From positions 34,410,242-34,474,241 of the forward strand of contig CM072523.1 in assembly GCA_036898135.1 (NCBI GenBank): a stretch of DNA of 64,000 bases, written 5' to 3'. Of the stretch, positions 1 to 10,010 are shown one piece after another. This DNA comes from Oncomelania hupensis. Its lineage: Eukaryota > Mollusca > Gastropoda > Littorinimorpha > Pomatiopsidae. Below the pieces are notes generated by a model. The model did not search any database. It saw only the letters and a program-made list of their open reading frames with translations, and had not been told where the DNA came from. The position numbers were made by a program, and so were the translations under genes. How positions within the stretch are numbered: the first letter of the stretch is position 1; every line of letters starts with the position of its first letter.

Positions 1-163
1 GACAGGTGTCAAAGTAAGACAGGAGCCTCCTTCTGTGTAGAACTACAGCAGTAGACAACTCCTTCCTTCTTCCTACACCAAAACTAGTTCTCTTTCTCTA
101 CAGTCCGCGTCTGAACCCTTGCCTACTAGCGCCCAAACCGAGAGTTACCATTATCACGAGATA

Positions 164-257
164 ATTGAAATTAACACGATTTCTGTGTCATTTACTTAGA
201 TACCGGTAATATTGAAATTAACACGAGTTCTGTGTCATTTACTTAGATACCGGTAAT
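164..257. repeat. 47-bp tandem duplication, two copies
   Basis: Units 164-210 and 211-257 (attgaaattaacacg...taccggtaat) differ at one position (gatttc versus gagttc). They lie in the AT-rich left part of the foldback repeat that surrounds the RTE insertion. No coding potential is seen in bases 1-600. Confidence 0.85.
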
Positions 258-300
258 CCACAGTGTTAATTAATATTTATCAGTATTTGCCACGCCTTCC

Positions 301-587
301 TAGCGCCAAAACCTGTTAATTACAAATATCATGAGATAATTACATTATATCATTAGAAAACTACAATTATTAAAGCATAATTACAATTATCTTTGAAAAT
401 TTACAAATATCTTCACGTGATCATGTTTAATTTTTAGTTTCGGTTCTAGCAATCCGTCTGGAAATGGGCCAAAAACGGAAATGATAATTTTCATTTAATA
501 ATTACAATTTGTACCTGTTCATTGTAAATATGTCATTGATATTTGTAATTATCACATGATATTTGTCATTATCAGGTTTTGGAGCTA
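301..587. repeat. AT-rich foldback (MITE-like) element
   Basis: The arm at 301-343 (tagcgccaaaacctg...) and the arm at 545-587 (...caggttttggagcta) are inverted repeats; by eye 39 of 43 positions pair. The interior is AT-rich and without ORFs. The same terminal motif recurs inverted at 122-139 and, as caggttttggcgc, at about 4000-4012 and 4249-4262, so the foldback material continues on the other side of the RTE insertion. I could not define its transposase superfamily. Confidence 0.65.
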
Positions 588-831
588 GTAGACCGTTGCT
601 CTGTGGGTTCGGGCAAATAGAATAGACCCAACGTTTCCCTGCGTGTCGTAAGAGGCGACTAACAGGGGTGATGTTAGCACGGCATCACTGGGCGAAAGTC
701 TTCTACACAGAAGTCACCGGCCAGGGCGGAGGAACCTCACGTTACTACAGGTTCAACGACCACGTGCTCAGGGCCAAGGCGAGCCACACTATATTCGTGG
801 ATTTCGGCTGTGGCCAACAGCCTGGAGAGGA

Positions 832-3654
832 TTGGGCCCTGCCAGGTCTTTTTTGCCCAAGACACAACACATGATGAGGCTATCCACTAATTCCATGCCG
901 GATCGGTCGTCGCCCGGAACAAGGACCGCGCCTTCCGTTGGCCACCAGGACGGAGGTGAAAAGTATGCTACTGATGGACAAATTAGCAAGATCCGCACGA
1001 GAAACAACATCGTCATAGGAACCTGGAATGTCAGGACCCTAACTGCGGAAGGAAAATTAGAAGAACTGGCCCACGAGCTGGACCACTATCGATGGAACGT
1101 TCTAGGTATCAGCGAACTGCGCTGGAAAGGCCTAGGTGAAACTACGACTGACAAAGGCCACAAGCTCTATTTCAGCGGTAGAGATGACAGGCACGAACAC
1201 GGCGTTGGATTCTTGGTCCACAAGAACATTCTAGCCACAGTCATGGGTTGCCGCCCAGTCTCCAGTAGACTCATTACCATCCGTCTGAGAGCAACCCCTT
1301 TCAACATTACCATCATCCAGGCCTATGCCCCAACATCAGACTATGAAGACAGCGAAGTGGAGGATTTTTATGAAAATATACAGGCGGTCCTTGACCAAGT
1401 GCCGAAGAAGGACATAGTCATAGTGCAAGGCGACTGGAATGCCAAGGTTGGCCAAGATGCGCACCACAACTGGGGAGACACATGCGGACCCCACTGCAAC
1501 AACGAGACAAATGACAGGGGTCTGAGGCTATTGGAGTTTGCCAGATACAACAATCTGGTACTGGCAAACACGCTTGGTCTCCACAAAAAATCCAGACGAT
1601 GGACATGGCACAGTCCCGGCGGGGAACATCACAACCAGATCGACTACATCATGGTCAAGAAACGCTTCAGATCAAGCATCAACATTGGCAGGACACGCAC
1701 TTTTCCAGGAGCAGACTTTGGAAGTGACCACGATCTCGTGATGATGTCTTTCCGGCTCCATTTGAAGAGAGTAAATACAGCAAAGTGCACTAGGCTGAAG
1801 TTCGACCTGGACAAACTGCAAGACCCGGAGGTGGCAAAAATATTTCAGGCCACAATTGGAGGGAAATTTGCACCACTGCTTATTTTGGGGGCAGGCGAAG
1901 TAGATGTTAACACCATGACCAATACCTTCAACTCAGCTGTAACAGATGCCGCCACTGAGATCCTTGGCAAGCACCGACCAAAGAAGAAGCCGTGGATCAC
2001 ACCTGAACTTTTGGATCTGTGTGATAAACGAAGAGAGTTAAAAAAGAAAAAGAACACCTCACAGGGAGCTGATGTCTACCGAAAAATCAACAATGACATC
2101 CGAAAAGGCATGCGCACAGCAAAGGAGAACTGGATAGAAGATCAATGCCAGGAAATAGAGAACAATCTGAACAAGAACAACAGCAAGAAGGCCTACCAGA
2201 CTGTGAAGCGGCTGACAAGTGTTAAACAGCCCAAAGTCTCCACTATCCAAAGCAAGTCTGGCATTTGCCTTACAGAAGAACAAGAAGTCTTGGACAGATG
2301 GACAGAGTACTGCTCTGACCTTTACAACCATACACCAAATGGAGACCCATCAGTTCTAGCATGTCCCGAGAGCAGAGAAGAAGAAATCCTCCCAATTCTC
2401 CGGGAAGAAGTTGAGGCAGCAGTGCAATCGCTGAAGAAAGGGAAGTCAGCGGGAGTGGACAACATACCAGCGGAACTGCTACAAGCAGGAGGAGAAGCGA
2501 TGATTGATGCTCTCACCATTATCTGTAACAAGATCTGGCAGAGTGGGGAATGGCCTACACCATGGACCCAGTCGCTTGTCATCACTCTTCCCAAAAAAGG
2601 TAACCTTCAGGAGTGTGAAAATTACCGCACCATCAGCCTCATCAGCCATCCCAGCAAGGTCCTCCTGAAAATAATACTCAACAGGTTGAAACCACAAGCT
2701 GAACAAATCATAGCTGAAGAACAAGCAGGATTCATGGCAGGGCGAAGTACCACTGAACAGATTTTCAACCTCAGAATAATCTGTGAGAAATACCTACAGC
2801 ACCAACAACATCTATATCATGTGTTCATAGACTTCAAGAAGGCATTTGACCGAGTCTGGCATGCAGCTCTATGGGCAACCATGAAAGTGTACAACATCAG
2901 CCCTAAAATTATAGAAGTCATCAAAAGCCTGTATGACAAGGCTACCAGTGCAGTCCTCCATAACAGCGTCATCGGGAACTGGTTCAGAACAACAATCGGT
3001 GTGCGTCAAGGATGCCTACTCTCTCCAACACTCTTCAACATCTTCCTAGAGCGCATCATGTCAGATGCTCTTGCAGATCACGAAGGCACAGTCAGCATAG
3101 GGGGCAGAGCAATCTCCAATCTTCGTTTTGCGGATGATATTGATGGATTGGCTGGAGAGGAACAAGAACTTGAACAGCTTGTACAGAGTCTTGACACCAC
3201 CTCCAGAGCTTATGGAATGGAAATAAGTGCAGAGAAGACCAAAATGATGACCAACAACACCAATGGCATCAACACGGACATCAAAGTACAAGGCCAATCC
3301 CTCAACACAGTGCACAGCTTCAAATATTTAGGAGCCATTGTGTCAGACAATGGGTCTCGGCAGGAAGTCCTCTCCAGGATCGCACAAACAACTGCTGCCC
3401 TGACAAGGTTGAAGCCCATTTGGAAAGACAGAACCATCAGTCTACATTCCAAAGTAAGACTGCTGCGCTCTCTGGTCATCTCCATCTTCCTATATGCTTG
3501 CGAAGCATGGACCCTCACAGCAGATCTCCAACGAAGAATACAAAGCATGGAGATGAGGTGCTACAGAAGACTTCTGGTGCATTTCCTATACCCAACACAT
3601 CACCAACGACGAAGTCCGACAGACCATCACACAAGCCATTGGACAACACGATGA
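832..3654 (+). CDS. RTE-like endonuclease-reverse transcriptase polyprotein (frameshifted near its end)
   Basis: This 940-residue frame encodes the enzyme that nicks target DNA and primes reverse transcription of the element RNA. The AP-endonuclease domain comes first: VIGTWNVRTL at residues 61-70, ISELRWKG at 93-100, QGDWNAKVG at about 199-207 and SDHDLV at 298-303. Reverse transcriptase follows, with FIDFKKAFD at about 665-673, GVRQGCLLSP at about 723-732 and the catalytic FADD at 766-769. All catalytic landmarks look intact. The last 30 or so residues are out of frame: compared with the other copies here there is one extra base at about 3576-3580, and the conserved C-terminal basic region continues in another frame to 3925. 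The true start could be this ATG or a nearby in-frame ATG, since upstream residues are poorly conserved. This is a mobile-element protein, not a host gene. Confidence 0.85.
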   Translation: MGPARSFLPKTQHMMRLSTNSMPDRSSPGTRTAPSVGHQDGGEKYATDGQISKIRTRNNIVIGTWNVRTLTAEGKLEELAHELDHYRWNVLGISELRWKGLGETTTDKGHKLYFSGRDDRHEHGVGFLVHKNILATVMGCRPVSSRLITIRLRATPFNITIIQAYAPTSDYEDSEVEDFYENIQAVLDQVPKKDIVIVQGDWNAKVGQDAHHNWGDTCGPHCNNETNDRGLRLLEFARYNNLVLANTLGLHKKSRRWTWHSPGGEHHNQIDYIMVKKRFRSSINIGRTRTFPGADFGSDHDLVMMSFRLHLKRVNTAKCTRLKFDLDKLQDPEVAKIFQATIGGKFAPLLILGAGEVDVNTMTNTFNSAVTDAATEILGKHRPKKKPWITPELLDLCDKRRELKKKKNTSQGADVYRKINNDIRKGMRTAKENWIEDQCQEIENNLNKNNSKKAYQTVKRLTSVKQPKVSTIQSKSGICLTEEQEVLDRWTEYCSDLYNHTPNGDPSVLACPESREEEILPILREEVEAAVQSLKKGKSAGVDNIPAELLQAGGEAMIDALTIICNKIWQSGEWPTPWTQSLVITLPKKGNLQECENYRTISLISHPSKVLLKIILNRLKPQAEQIIAEEQAGFMAGRSTTEQIFNLRIICEKYLQHQQHLYHVFIDFKKAFDRVWHAALWATMKVYNISPKIIEVIKSLYDKATSAVLHNSVIGNWFRTTIGVRQGCLLSPTLFNIFLERIMSDALADHEGTVSIGGRAISNLRFADDIDGLAGEEQELEQLVQSLDTTSRAYGMEISAEKTKMMTNNTNGINTDIKVQGQSLNTVHSFKYLGAIVSDNGSRQEVLSRIAQTTAALTRLKPIWKDRTISLHSKVRLLRSLVISIFLYACEAWTLTADLQRRIQSMEMRCYRRLLVHFLYPTHHQRRSPTDHHTSHWTTR

Positions 3655-3925
3655 CCTGCTCACAGTGGTGAAGAAACGGAAACTCCGATGGTATGGCCAC
3701 GTCACCAGATCATCAGGCCTTGCAAAGACCATTCTGCAAGGCACAGTGCAAGGAGGTAGAAGAAGGGGGAGACCGAAAAAGAGGTGGGAGGACAACATTC
3801 GAGAATGGACTGGTTTGACACTGAGCGAAGCCATGAGGGCTGCTGAGGACAGAGAAAGATGGAGTATGCTGGTTAAACGATCATCTGTGGTGCCCCTACG
3901 ACCTTCGGGTTATGGGACAGGATAG
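3577..3925 (+). pseudogene. Out-of-frame C-terminal part of the RTE-like polyprotein
   Basis: This frame continues the main ORF after the one-base insertion. It holds the basic C-terminal module seen in all copies here: RWYGHVTRSSGLAKTILQG, then GGRRRGRPKKRW, then NIREWTGLTLSEAM. It ends at a stop 7 bases before the element boundary and overlaps the beginning of the GGATA tail. Comparison with the minus-strand copy at 51594-52684, which reads through this junction in frame, supports a simple +1 lesion. Confidence 0.75.
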
Positions 3926-3940
3926 GATAGGATAGACCGT

Positions 3941-4270
3941 CATAATGTGAATTACACAGAACACGGGTTAATTACTATTATCACCGATATCTGTAAATGC
4001 AGGTTTTGGCGCAAGTAAGCCGCCTTAGTCACAATTAAGCATGATCCCGTAAAAAATTGTAATTATGAAGTGCAAATTGTAATTATTATGTGATAATTAC
4101 AATTTTAGTTTTTGCCGCATTTCTAGGCGGGTTGTTAGGGCTAACACAGAAAATTAAACATGATCACGCGAAGATATTTATACTTTTTCATTGATAATTG
4201 TAATTATTCCATGATATTTGTAATTATCTCATGATATTTGTAATTATCAGGTTTTGGCGCTAGTAGGCCG
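3941..4270. repeat. Right part of the AT-rich foldback repeat
   Basis: After the RTE tail the sequence returns to the same AT-rich repeat as 122-588. The motifs gcaggttttggcgc (about 4000) and caggttttggcgctagtagg (about 4249-4268) are the inverted form of cctactagcgcccaaacc at 122-139. Confidence 0.6.
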
Positions 4271-5020
4271 TTATACCCTTGGTCAGATTGGCGAAAACCA
4301 GAATACAATGTCTAATTCTCGCAAAGAGACCACTATGTACCTAAACATAGTCAAACTTGTTATTGTTGTTGTTGTTCTTGTTGTGTCTGAAATTTGCGAA
4401 ATTTGGAATGTAAACGTCCTTTCCGAGTGTTCAAAATGATAGACGATCCATTTGAACACTGGGACACGACGTTTAGATTCCAAATTTAGTTAATGCTAAA
4501 TGTATTCCCTTGCTGTGTTATATAATTATGTAGGCCTAATGCTTTTTTTTCTTCTCTTGGGTAACACTTATGTTTAAACCAAGATTATAACCAGTACATA
4601 CCTGCACCCAATAAATGCCATTGCAAAAACGTCATAGTAGATGCTACAGGCACTCGAAATTAGAGACAGCCGTCATGGTCTAGAGTATTGTATACCACTG
4701 ACTGAATAAGCTACAACCTCTCCAGCGCACTAAATAAGTCTACCAACACAGCGCCTCTACTACGTCTAGGCTATCCAATTCACTACGACGCAAAACACAA
4801 TCGTGTATTTTGGGACCGGTAGTTTCCGCGACTGCCAGAGGGATATCATATTGCAAACGTGTCTTTATACGCTTATCGGAAAGCTTTGAACGCAATAATG
4901 TAAAGTAGGCACCTGTGTACGAAAAACAAAACCAACACAATCGCAAAATTACGCCTCTGACGACCTTTCACCTTTTGCAGTAGGGCAGATATAATGGCAT
5001 GAGAGTCACTAACCTAGGCA
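4271..5020. other. Non-coding stretch, nothing recognised
   Basis: There is no ORF with recognisable composition and no clear repeat structure, apart from a short ttgttgttgttg run near 4360. Reading frames here are short and look random. Confidence 0.5.
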
Positions 5021-5026
5021 ATGTTT

Positions 5027-5170
5027 CTATGAAGTTTAGTCAAAATCCTTTCAGTAGTTCTGGAGACATGGTGAGCAACGGACCGACAAGCGGACATACC
5101 GACATTTGGCACGTTCTGATTCCTAACTGTTTCAAAGTATTTCGAAAGAAGTCTGGAAATAAAAAAAATG
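5027..5170 (+). repeat. Dispersed repeat with 'tcaaaatcc.ttcagt.gttc' and 'gaccgaca' motifs
   Basis: This block aligns by eye with 62608-62740: gaagttt.gtcaaaatcc.ttcagt.gttc, then gaccgaca blocks, then cattttggc..gttctgattcc and a tttcaaa.tatttcga end. No protein is encoded. It is probably the conserved part of an old SINE or LINE 3' region. Confidence 0.55.
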
Positions 5171-5262
5171 TCGAAGTACATAGAAACACCCTAAGAGAAC
5201 CCTTTTGTTCAAAACCACAACATTCATCAGAGCTTGGGTCAGTTGGTGAACGAAAGTGGACC

Positions 5263-5470
5263 GTTATGGCCTATTTTTATTGGAAGGTTCGTGGAACGTT
5301 CGAGGAGGATCAATATCCTTTTTTTTTTTTTTTTGAGGTTATCAGATCCCGAACCTAGGTTTTTAACCCTTTTTTTCTCCAAAAGTTCGGCAACCTAGGT
5401 TCGCGATCTGAGAACCTCGCGAAAACGGATTTGAAAATCCACGAACCTTCCAATTAAGAAAGGCCATTAC
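5263..5470. repeat. Foldback element of about 208 bp
   Basis: Outer arms 5263-5295 and 5438-5470 are inverted copies (roughly 28 of 33 match). Inner arms 5335-5361 and 5392-5418 are nearly perfect inverted copies (25 of 27). A poly-T run separates the outer and inner left arms. The RNA would fold into an interrupted long hairpin. Confidence 0.7.
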
Positions 5471-5471
5471 C

Positions 5472-5474
<3 letters not shown>

Positions 5475-5557
<83 letters not shown>
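5475..5557. repeat. (TC)n microsatellite
   Basis: An uninterrupted TC dinucleotide array of about 80 bp. The Ser-Leu and Arg-Glu reading frames across it are artefacts. Confidence 0.98.
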
Positions 5558-5559
<2 letters not shown>

Positions 5560-6200
5560 CCATTCTTACTTTGTGTCTTGCCAGTCTTCCTCACCTTTCC
5601 CCCCATGCTCATTTCCATCGTCTGCCATCCTCCACCACTATTATAATCACCTCGAGCATTCTTCAACAGCTGCATCCCAAACAGACACAGACACCGTTTT
5701 CTTGGTGGGGACCAGCCATGCGCCTCCTGGGAGACAAGTGATAGCCTCGCTGGTCACACAAACGACAGTAATCTCCCTTTGACACAAAGGGAGGCTACAA
5801 GCACAAGAGGGGGCCCGGGGCACAGACCGACAAGTTGTGTCCCTTGTAGCTCAAAAAAGAAAAATCATATTATTGAGTTTCTTCACAGGGTCGTTTGTTG
5901 CTGATGGACAGGTTTAGAAAATGAAGTGTTGTCTCACGAAGTCCCTCAAATGGCACAATGATAAAGAAAATACGCTCCGTACGCTACTGCCTATCCTTTC
6001 CCGTTGTGTTCCAAAGTATTGGGAGAAAACAAAGACCTAGGGGAACATAATAGACTGGTGGGAATAGGAATATGTGGACATTAAGGCTGGTAGAAACATA
6101 GGGGTGTGACAAATAGTGAAAAACACGCTTGGAATGTCGCTATGTCCTAAAACAACACAAACCCAGACAGCATAGCGAGGCGTCAGGACCACTGCGGAAT
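5558..6200. other. Non-coding stretch, nothing recognised
   Basis: I see unique-looking sequence without an ORF of gene-like composition or repeat boundaries. Confidence 0.45.
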
Positions 6201-6203
6201 GTT

Positions 6204-6395
6204 GTTCTTCATGATGACGATGATGATTATGATGATGATGATGATAATGGTAATGATGATGATTAAAGCTTTGTCACCTTTGTTTATAGCTTTATATTTT
6301 CATGGATAAAAAGAGCATAACAGCATCTCGATCCTATTCCTCGTCAGTCTCCTCCTTTTTCTCCTCCTCCTCCTCCTCATCATCATCATCATCCT
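6204..6395. repeat. Interrupted GAT and TCC/ATC trinucleotide tracts
   Basis: GAT-rich sequence at 6204-6265 and tcctcctcc.tcatcatcat at about 6360-6395 are imperfect trinucleotide arrays. Confidence 0.85.
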
Positions 6396-6520
6396 CCACC
6401 ATCTTGGCGTTATGTTTCTCCGAATATTATTTATTTTCGACTCGGGCAACGTCCCGGTGGGTTTCTCCGGGTACTCCGGTTTGCTCCCCCAGCAAAATTG
6501 GGAAAACACAACTAATATTA
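6395..6520 (-). repeat. Dispersed repeat containing 'accggagtacccgg', inverted relative to 54590-54715
   Basis: The reverse complement of this block (ggagcaaaccggagtaccc..., cgagtcgaaa.taa.taatatt) aligns with plus-strand 54590-54715, including the flanking aatattagttgtgt motif. No coding potential is visible. Confidence 0.65.
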
Positions 6521-6599
6521 GGTAGCTTGAGTTTGGGCGCGCTTTGTTTTATTTTTTTTTTCTGGTTGTTGTTTTTTTGTTTTGTTTGTTTGTTTTTAT

Positions 6600-6704
6600 T
6601 TTTTTTATTTTAAATATATAATTAGAGCGCACTCATACCCCCATTGTAATTGCCAAATCTGGATAAATAAAGTTGTTTGAATTGAATTGAATTGAATTGA
6701 AGCT
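6600..6704 (+). mobile_element. Retroelement 3' end with AATTG tail
   Basis: The sequence ggataaataaagttg followed by a four-unit ttgaattgaa run looks like a LINE or SINE 3' terminus with a pentamer tail. Related ends (ggtaataaagatgtgttgaattgaat) occur near 32820 and 33740. Confidence 0.5.
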
Positions 6705-6789
6705 GCAACTATGCCTTCTCCAGGAAAGGCGGCCCAGAATTTCCCGATAAAAAGGGATAATAAAGTGTTAAAAATCAAAATAAAAATCA

Positions 6790-6931
6790 TAATTTCCTTT
6801 ATCTCCCTCTCTCAGTCCCCTTCTATCTCTCTCTCACGCACATACATTCACATACACACACACTCTCTCTCTCTTTCTCTCTTTCTCTCTCTCTTACATA
6901 CACACATTCACTCTCTCCCCCCCCTCTCCCT

Positions 6932-6981
<50 letters not shown>
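6790..6981. repeat. CT-rich low-complexity tract with (TC)n
   Basis: Mixed CT, CA and C runs end in a TC array of about 45 bp. Confidence 0.95.
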
Positions 6982-6986
<5 letters not shown>

Positions 6987-7089
6987 GATACGATTAAAAG
7001 GCGCACGATAGATCCGATCATGTTTGTTTTTTAAAGATGCCATAATAGCCTATAATTACCTTTGATTTTATTTTGCGCTGTTGACTAGA

Positions 7090-7377
7090 ACAACACGATG
7101 ACATGCTCACAGTGGTGAAGAAACGAAAACTGCGATAGTATGGCCATGTCACCAGAGCATCAGGCCTTGCAAAGATCATTTTACAAGGCACGGTGCAAGA
7201 AGGCAGAAGAAGAGGGAGACAAAAAAGAGGTGCGAGGATAACATTCGAGAATGGACTACCTTGACACAGTGACGCCATGAGGATTGCTGAGGACAGAGAA
7301 AGATGGAGCACGCTGGTTAAACGATAATCTGTGGTGCCCCAATGACTTTCGAGTTACGGGATAGGATAGGATAGGAT
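7090..7377 (+). mobile_element. 5'-truncated RTE-like 3' fragment (copy 2)
   Basis: It corresponds to the last 290 bp of copy 1 (from acaacacgatgac to the tail ggataggataggat). The C-terminal protein frame is broken by stops. A weak candidate duplication TGTTGA flanks it (7079-7084 and about 7377-7382). This is a typical dead-on-arrival truncated insertion. Confidence 0.85.
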
Positions 7378-8230
7378 GTTGAAAGAAGAAGCTTTATATA
7401 ATGTTTATAATTTTCGTTGGTCAATATTGTTGAGAATTTTCTGGAATTACTTTTATTATCGACCGAATCTTCCGGATCTTACGGGTAACAGCTAGTCGAA
7501 TCATGCAGATTCGTAAACATTGTGTCACGTAAGACAGTGCATAGTTCCGAGTTTTATTTTGATTGGGTTTTATTGCGTCATGCCGGAATTCGAATTCGAA
7601 CTTTTTCTCGATTGCAGAGAGGTTAAATAAGTAAAGCACTGTCTGCTTGTATGGATGATCCCTGTATGGATTTTTGGAAATCGATCTTGTATGCAATTGT
7701 TGATTTTTGCTTAATCAAGTTGGAAAACTTCATACGACGACTCCTGCCTTGTTGCTGAGTAAACAGTCTGCGTGGATAAACGAATTCGAGTTACACTTAT
7801 CAAGAGTCGAGCATCGGGGCTGTATCGGCTATTGATCAATACAGTGTAACACTCTACCAACTTGTACTACCCACTCCTTTCCCCACTATTCTTTCTCCCC
7901 TACACACACACACACACACCCACACACACAAACGTGTGCGCGCATTTACACTACTCCTCCTCCTCCTCCTCCTCCTCCGCCAACCACCTCATTCACCCAA
8001 TCCTCCCCATCATTCATCTAGACTGAAGTGAAAATCTGTTATTGTTGAGCCGCGCTTTGCCGTCAAAGGGCCACGTTCGCCGCCTTAGTCACTTTCACTT
8101 GCTGTCGCCTGCCAATCATCGGCAGTAACTCGATACTGGCACTTTTCGCTTGCCGCCCTTGGTCAGTTAATTCCCATTGTTTAAAGAGAAGTGGTCGACC
8201 ACCGCTCAAAAGAACTAGGTTTAAATTAAA
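7378..8230. other. Non-coding stretch with CA and CTC simple repeats
   Basis: A short CA-rich run (about 7903-7930) and a CTC run (about 7957-7977) are the only structure I see. Confidence 0.5.
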
Positions 8231-8316
8231 TAATAATGATGATGATGATGACGATAATAATTATTATAGTAATGATGATGATGATGATGATGATGATGAC
8301 GACGATGATGATGATG

Positions 8317-8381
<65 letters not shown>

Positions 8382-8420
8382 GAGGAGAAGGAGGAGAAGG
8401 AGGAGGAGGAGGAGGATGTC
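8231..8420. repeat. Compound GAT / AAT / GGA trinucleotide microsatellite
   Basis: GAT-type repeats grade into about 65 bp of AAT and then into GGA/GAA units. All frames here are homopolymeric artefacts. Confidence 0.97.
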
Positions 8421-8449
8421 CACTTGTAAAGCGCAGCTTATTCCTGCTA

Positions 8450-8590
8450 GCAAGCACTAAGGTCGCTCAGGGAAGGACACTTGCTTTCTGGGTAGCTCTT
8501 CCTGTGTTTTAGGTAGAAAAATGTTACATAAAACACAGGAAGGGCTACCCAGAAAGCAAGTGTCCTTCCCTGTGCGACCTTAGTGCTTGC
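8450..8590. repeat. Near-perfect inverted repeat, 61-nt arms and 19-nt loop
   Basis: The left arm 8450-8510 (gcaagcactaaggtcgc...) is the reverse complement of 8530-8590 with 59 of 61 positions pairing; the loop is 8511-8529. It sits directly after a compound microsatellite. Such low divergence between arms implies a recent origin or selection for pairing. Confidence 0.9.
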
Positions 8591-9076
8591 TTTATATAAA
8601 CCAAGGTAACCGATGTTTTCATTAACAATGTTGAAATCGATAATAAAATCACTGGCGCTTGCCAAGGGCAGAGTGTTGCTTTAAACAGAAGGAAGAGGCG
8701 GTTGTTTTTCCGAGCTTAGCGCTAGGACGGAGGACGGTGTGCAACAGCTACCGCGCAGGGTGAAGATTGCTCCATAATGGCGACGAGGCTCCGCTTTCAG
8801 CTTTCAGACCCAGTGCCGATACCTGTCTAGAAGAGAAAAGCCCTCTTCAAACGTGTCGTTATGCCCTCCACCCCTCCCCCACCCCCTCCCCCAACTCCAT
8901 TGCCATCTTTCCGCCCTACCTGAAGCCAAACCACCCCTTCCCTCACATTCTCTCCACCCCACCATATAAACTATACACTCCGCCCCCCCCCCCCCTTCTC
9001 TCTCCGCACCTCTCCTCTCTCCTCTTCTAATCCTACCTCTCAATGCAGCGGGTTCGAGAGCCTTGAGCTTATTGAC
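8591..9076. other. Non-coding, C-rich
   Basis: C-rich tracts lie at about 8865-9020. Reading frames are proline/serine artefacts and nothing is recognisable. Confidence 0.45.
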
Positions 9077-9183
9077 TTTAAGGCATTGCAATGATGATGA
9101 TGACTGACTTACTAGGGCTCAGACTCCTTATTGCCTATGAACGGTTACAAACAAATAAATGATGGTTGTGGTGATGATGATGG

Positions 9184-9217
<34 letters not shown>

Positions 9218-9360
9218 GGTGATGATGATGATGATAATGATGATGATAATGATGATGATGGTAGTGGTGGAGGTGATGATGATGTTGATGATGATATTAA
9301 TGATGATGATGACGATGATGGTTTTTATATGTGTGTGTGTGTGTGTGTTGTTGTTGTTGA
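9077..9360. repeat. GAT/GGT trinucleotide array ending in (GT)n and GTT
   Basis: Imperfect GAT and GGT repeats run to about 9325, followed by GT and GTT units. Confidence 0.95.
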
Positions 9361-9439
9361 TATAGTGATCGTTGTCTATCTTTCTTACCACCTTTTCCCT
9401 GTGGGGATGTCGGGGGTTTCAGTATAAAATAGCATCCCC

Positions 9440-10010
9440 ACAATCTGGAAATTTAGTGCTTTAAATTCCCACTGTCGGTGTCTTTCTCCTTTGTTCTTTC
9501 TCATTCCTACTCTGTTCTATCAATCTGCTATACTATCTTCTTCTTCGCTAGACCAGTCACCTACCGTTTTTCTTGAAAACTCTTCCGGGACAAAACTCCT
9601 CATTTGTGTGTGAGGTCTGTTGGGTCAGCTTGGTAATATTGGACGGACGCTTTCTGCCAGGTAGTCACTGGGGCTTAATATGATGTTATTATTTGGCAAT
9701 GTAGGCATTTTATATGTATGTGTTTTGTTTATATTTTATAATCATGTTTATATTCTATTTTGATTTTGTAAACGGGGGTTCGATAAATTAGAGTATAGCC
9801 TCAGCGTCCCCTGCGTGGGATGTCTTTATTGTAAAGTGACCGGCTGATGAAGTGCCTTCAGTGTTACCACTAGGGTTGTTTCGGCAGATCTTTTATGCGG
9901 ATCAGATGTGAGTCCTCTTTCAGCGAAGTTGTGGTCTTGATTTTATGGTCCTGATTCGGCTCTTTGCAGTGCGCTGGACCCTCTAAGCAATAAAAAACTA
10001 ACTTCTTACC
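9440..10010 (+). mobile_element. Dispersed repeat R1, plus orientation (probable retroelement 3' region)
   Basis: This block matches the reverse complement of about 35030-35600 over its whole length: ctttaaattcccactgt, ctagaccagtcacctac, cttccgggacaaaactcctc, cggctgatgaagtg, then ggtcctgattcggctctttgc and gcaataaaaaactaac at the end. No ORF is conserved between the copies. A constant 3' end followed by TAAC-like units suggests the 3' UTR of a non-LTR element. Partial 3' ends also occur at about 10236-10280 and 36189-36388. Confidence 0.75.

Larger units (their letters stand above)
597..3932 (+). mobile_element. RTE-like non-LTR retrotransposon, nearly full length (copy 1)
   Basis: This element carries one long AP-endonuclease/reverse transcriptase ORF, a very short 3' UTR and a simple GGATA pentamer tail (about 3918-3934). 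The short 3' UTR and simple-repeat tail are typical of the RTE/BovB group, and the protein resembles those often mislabelled craniofacial development protein 2-like. A candidate 8-bp target duplication TAGACCGT lies at 589-596 and 3933-3940, which sets the boundaries. The 5' end contains the small hairpin-prone stretch gtcgtaagaggcgac (about 645-659). Seven other copies or fragments occur in this window. Clade assignment is from motif memory, not from a tree. Confidence 0.85.
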
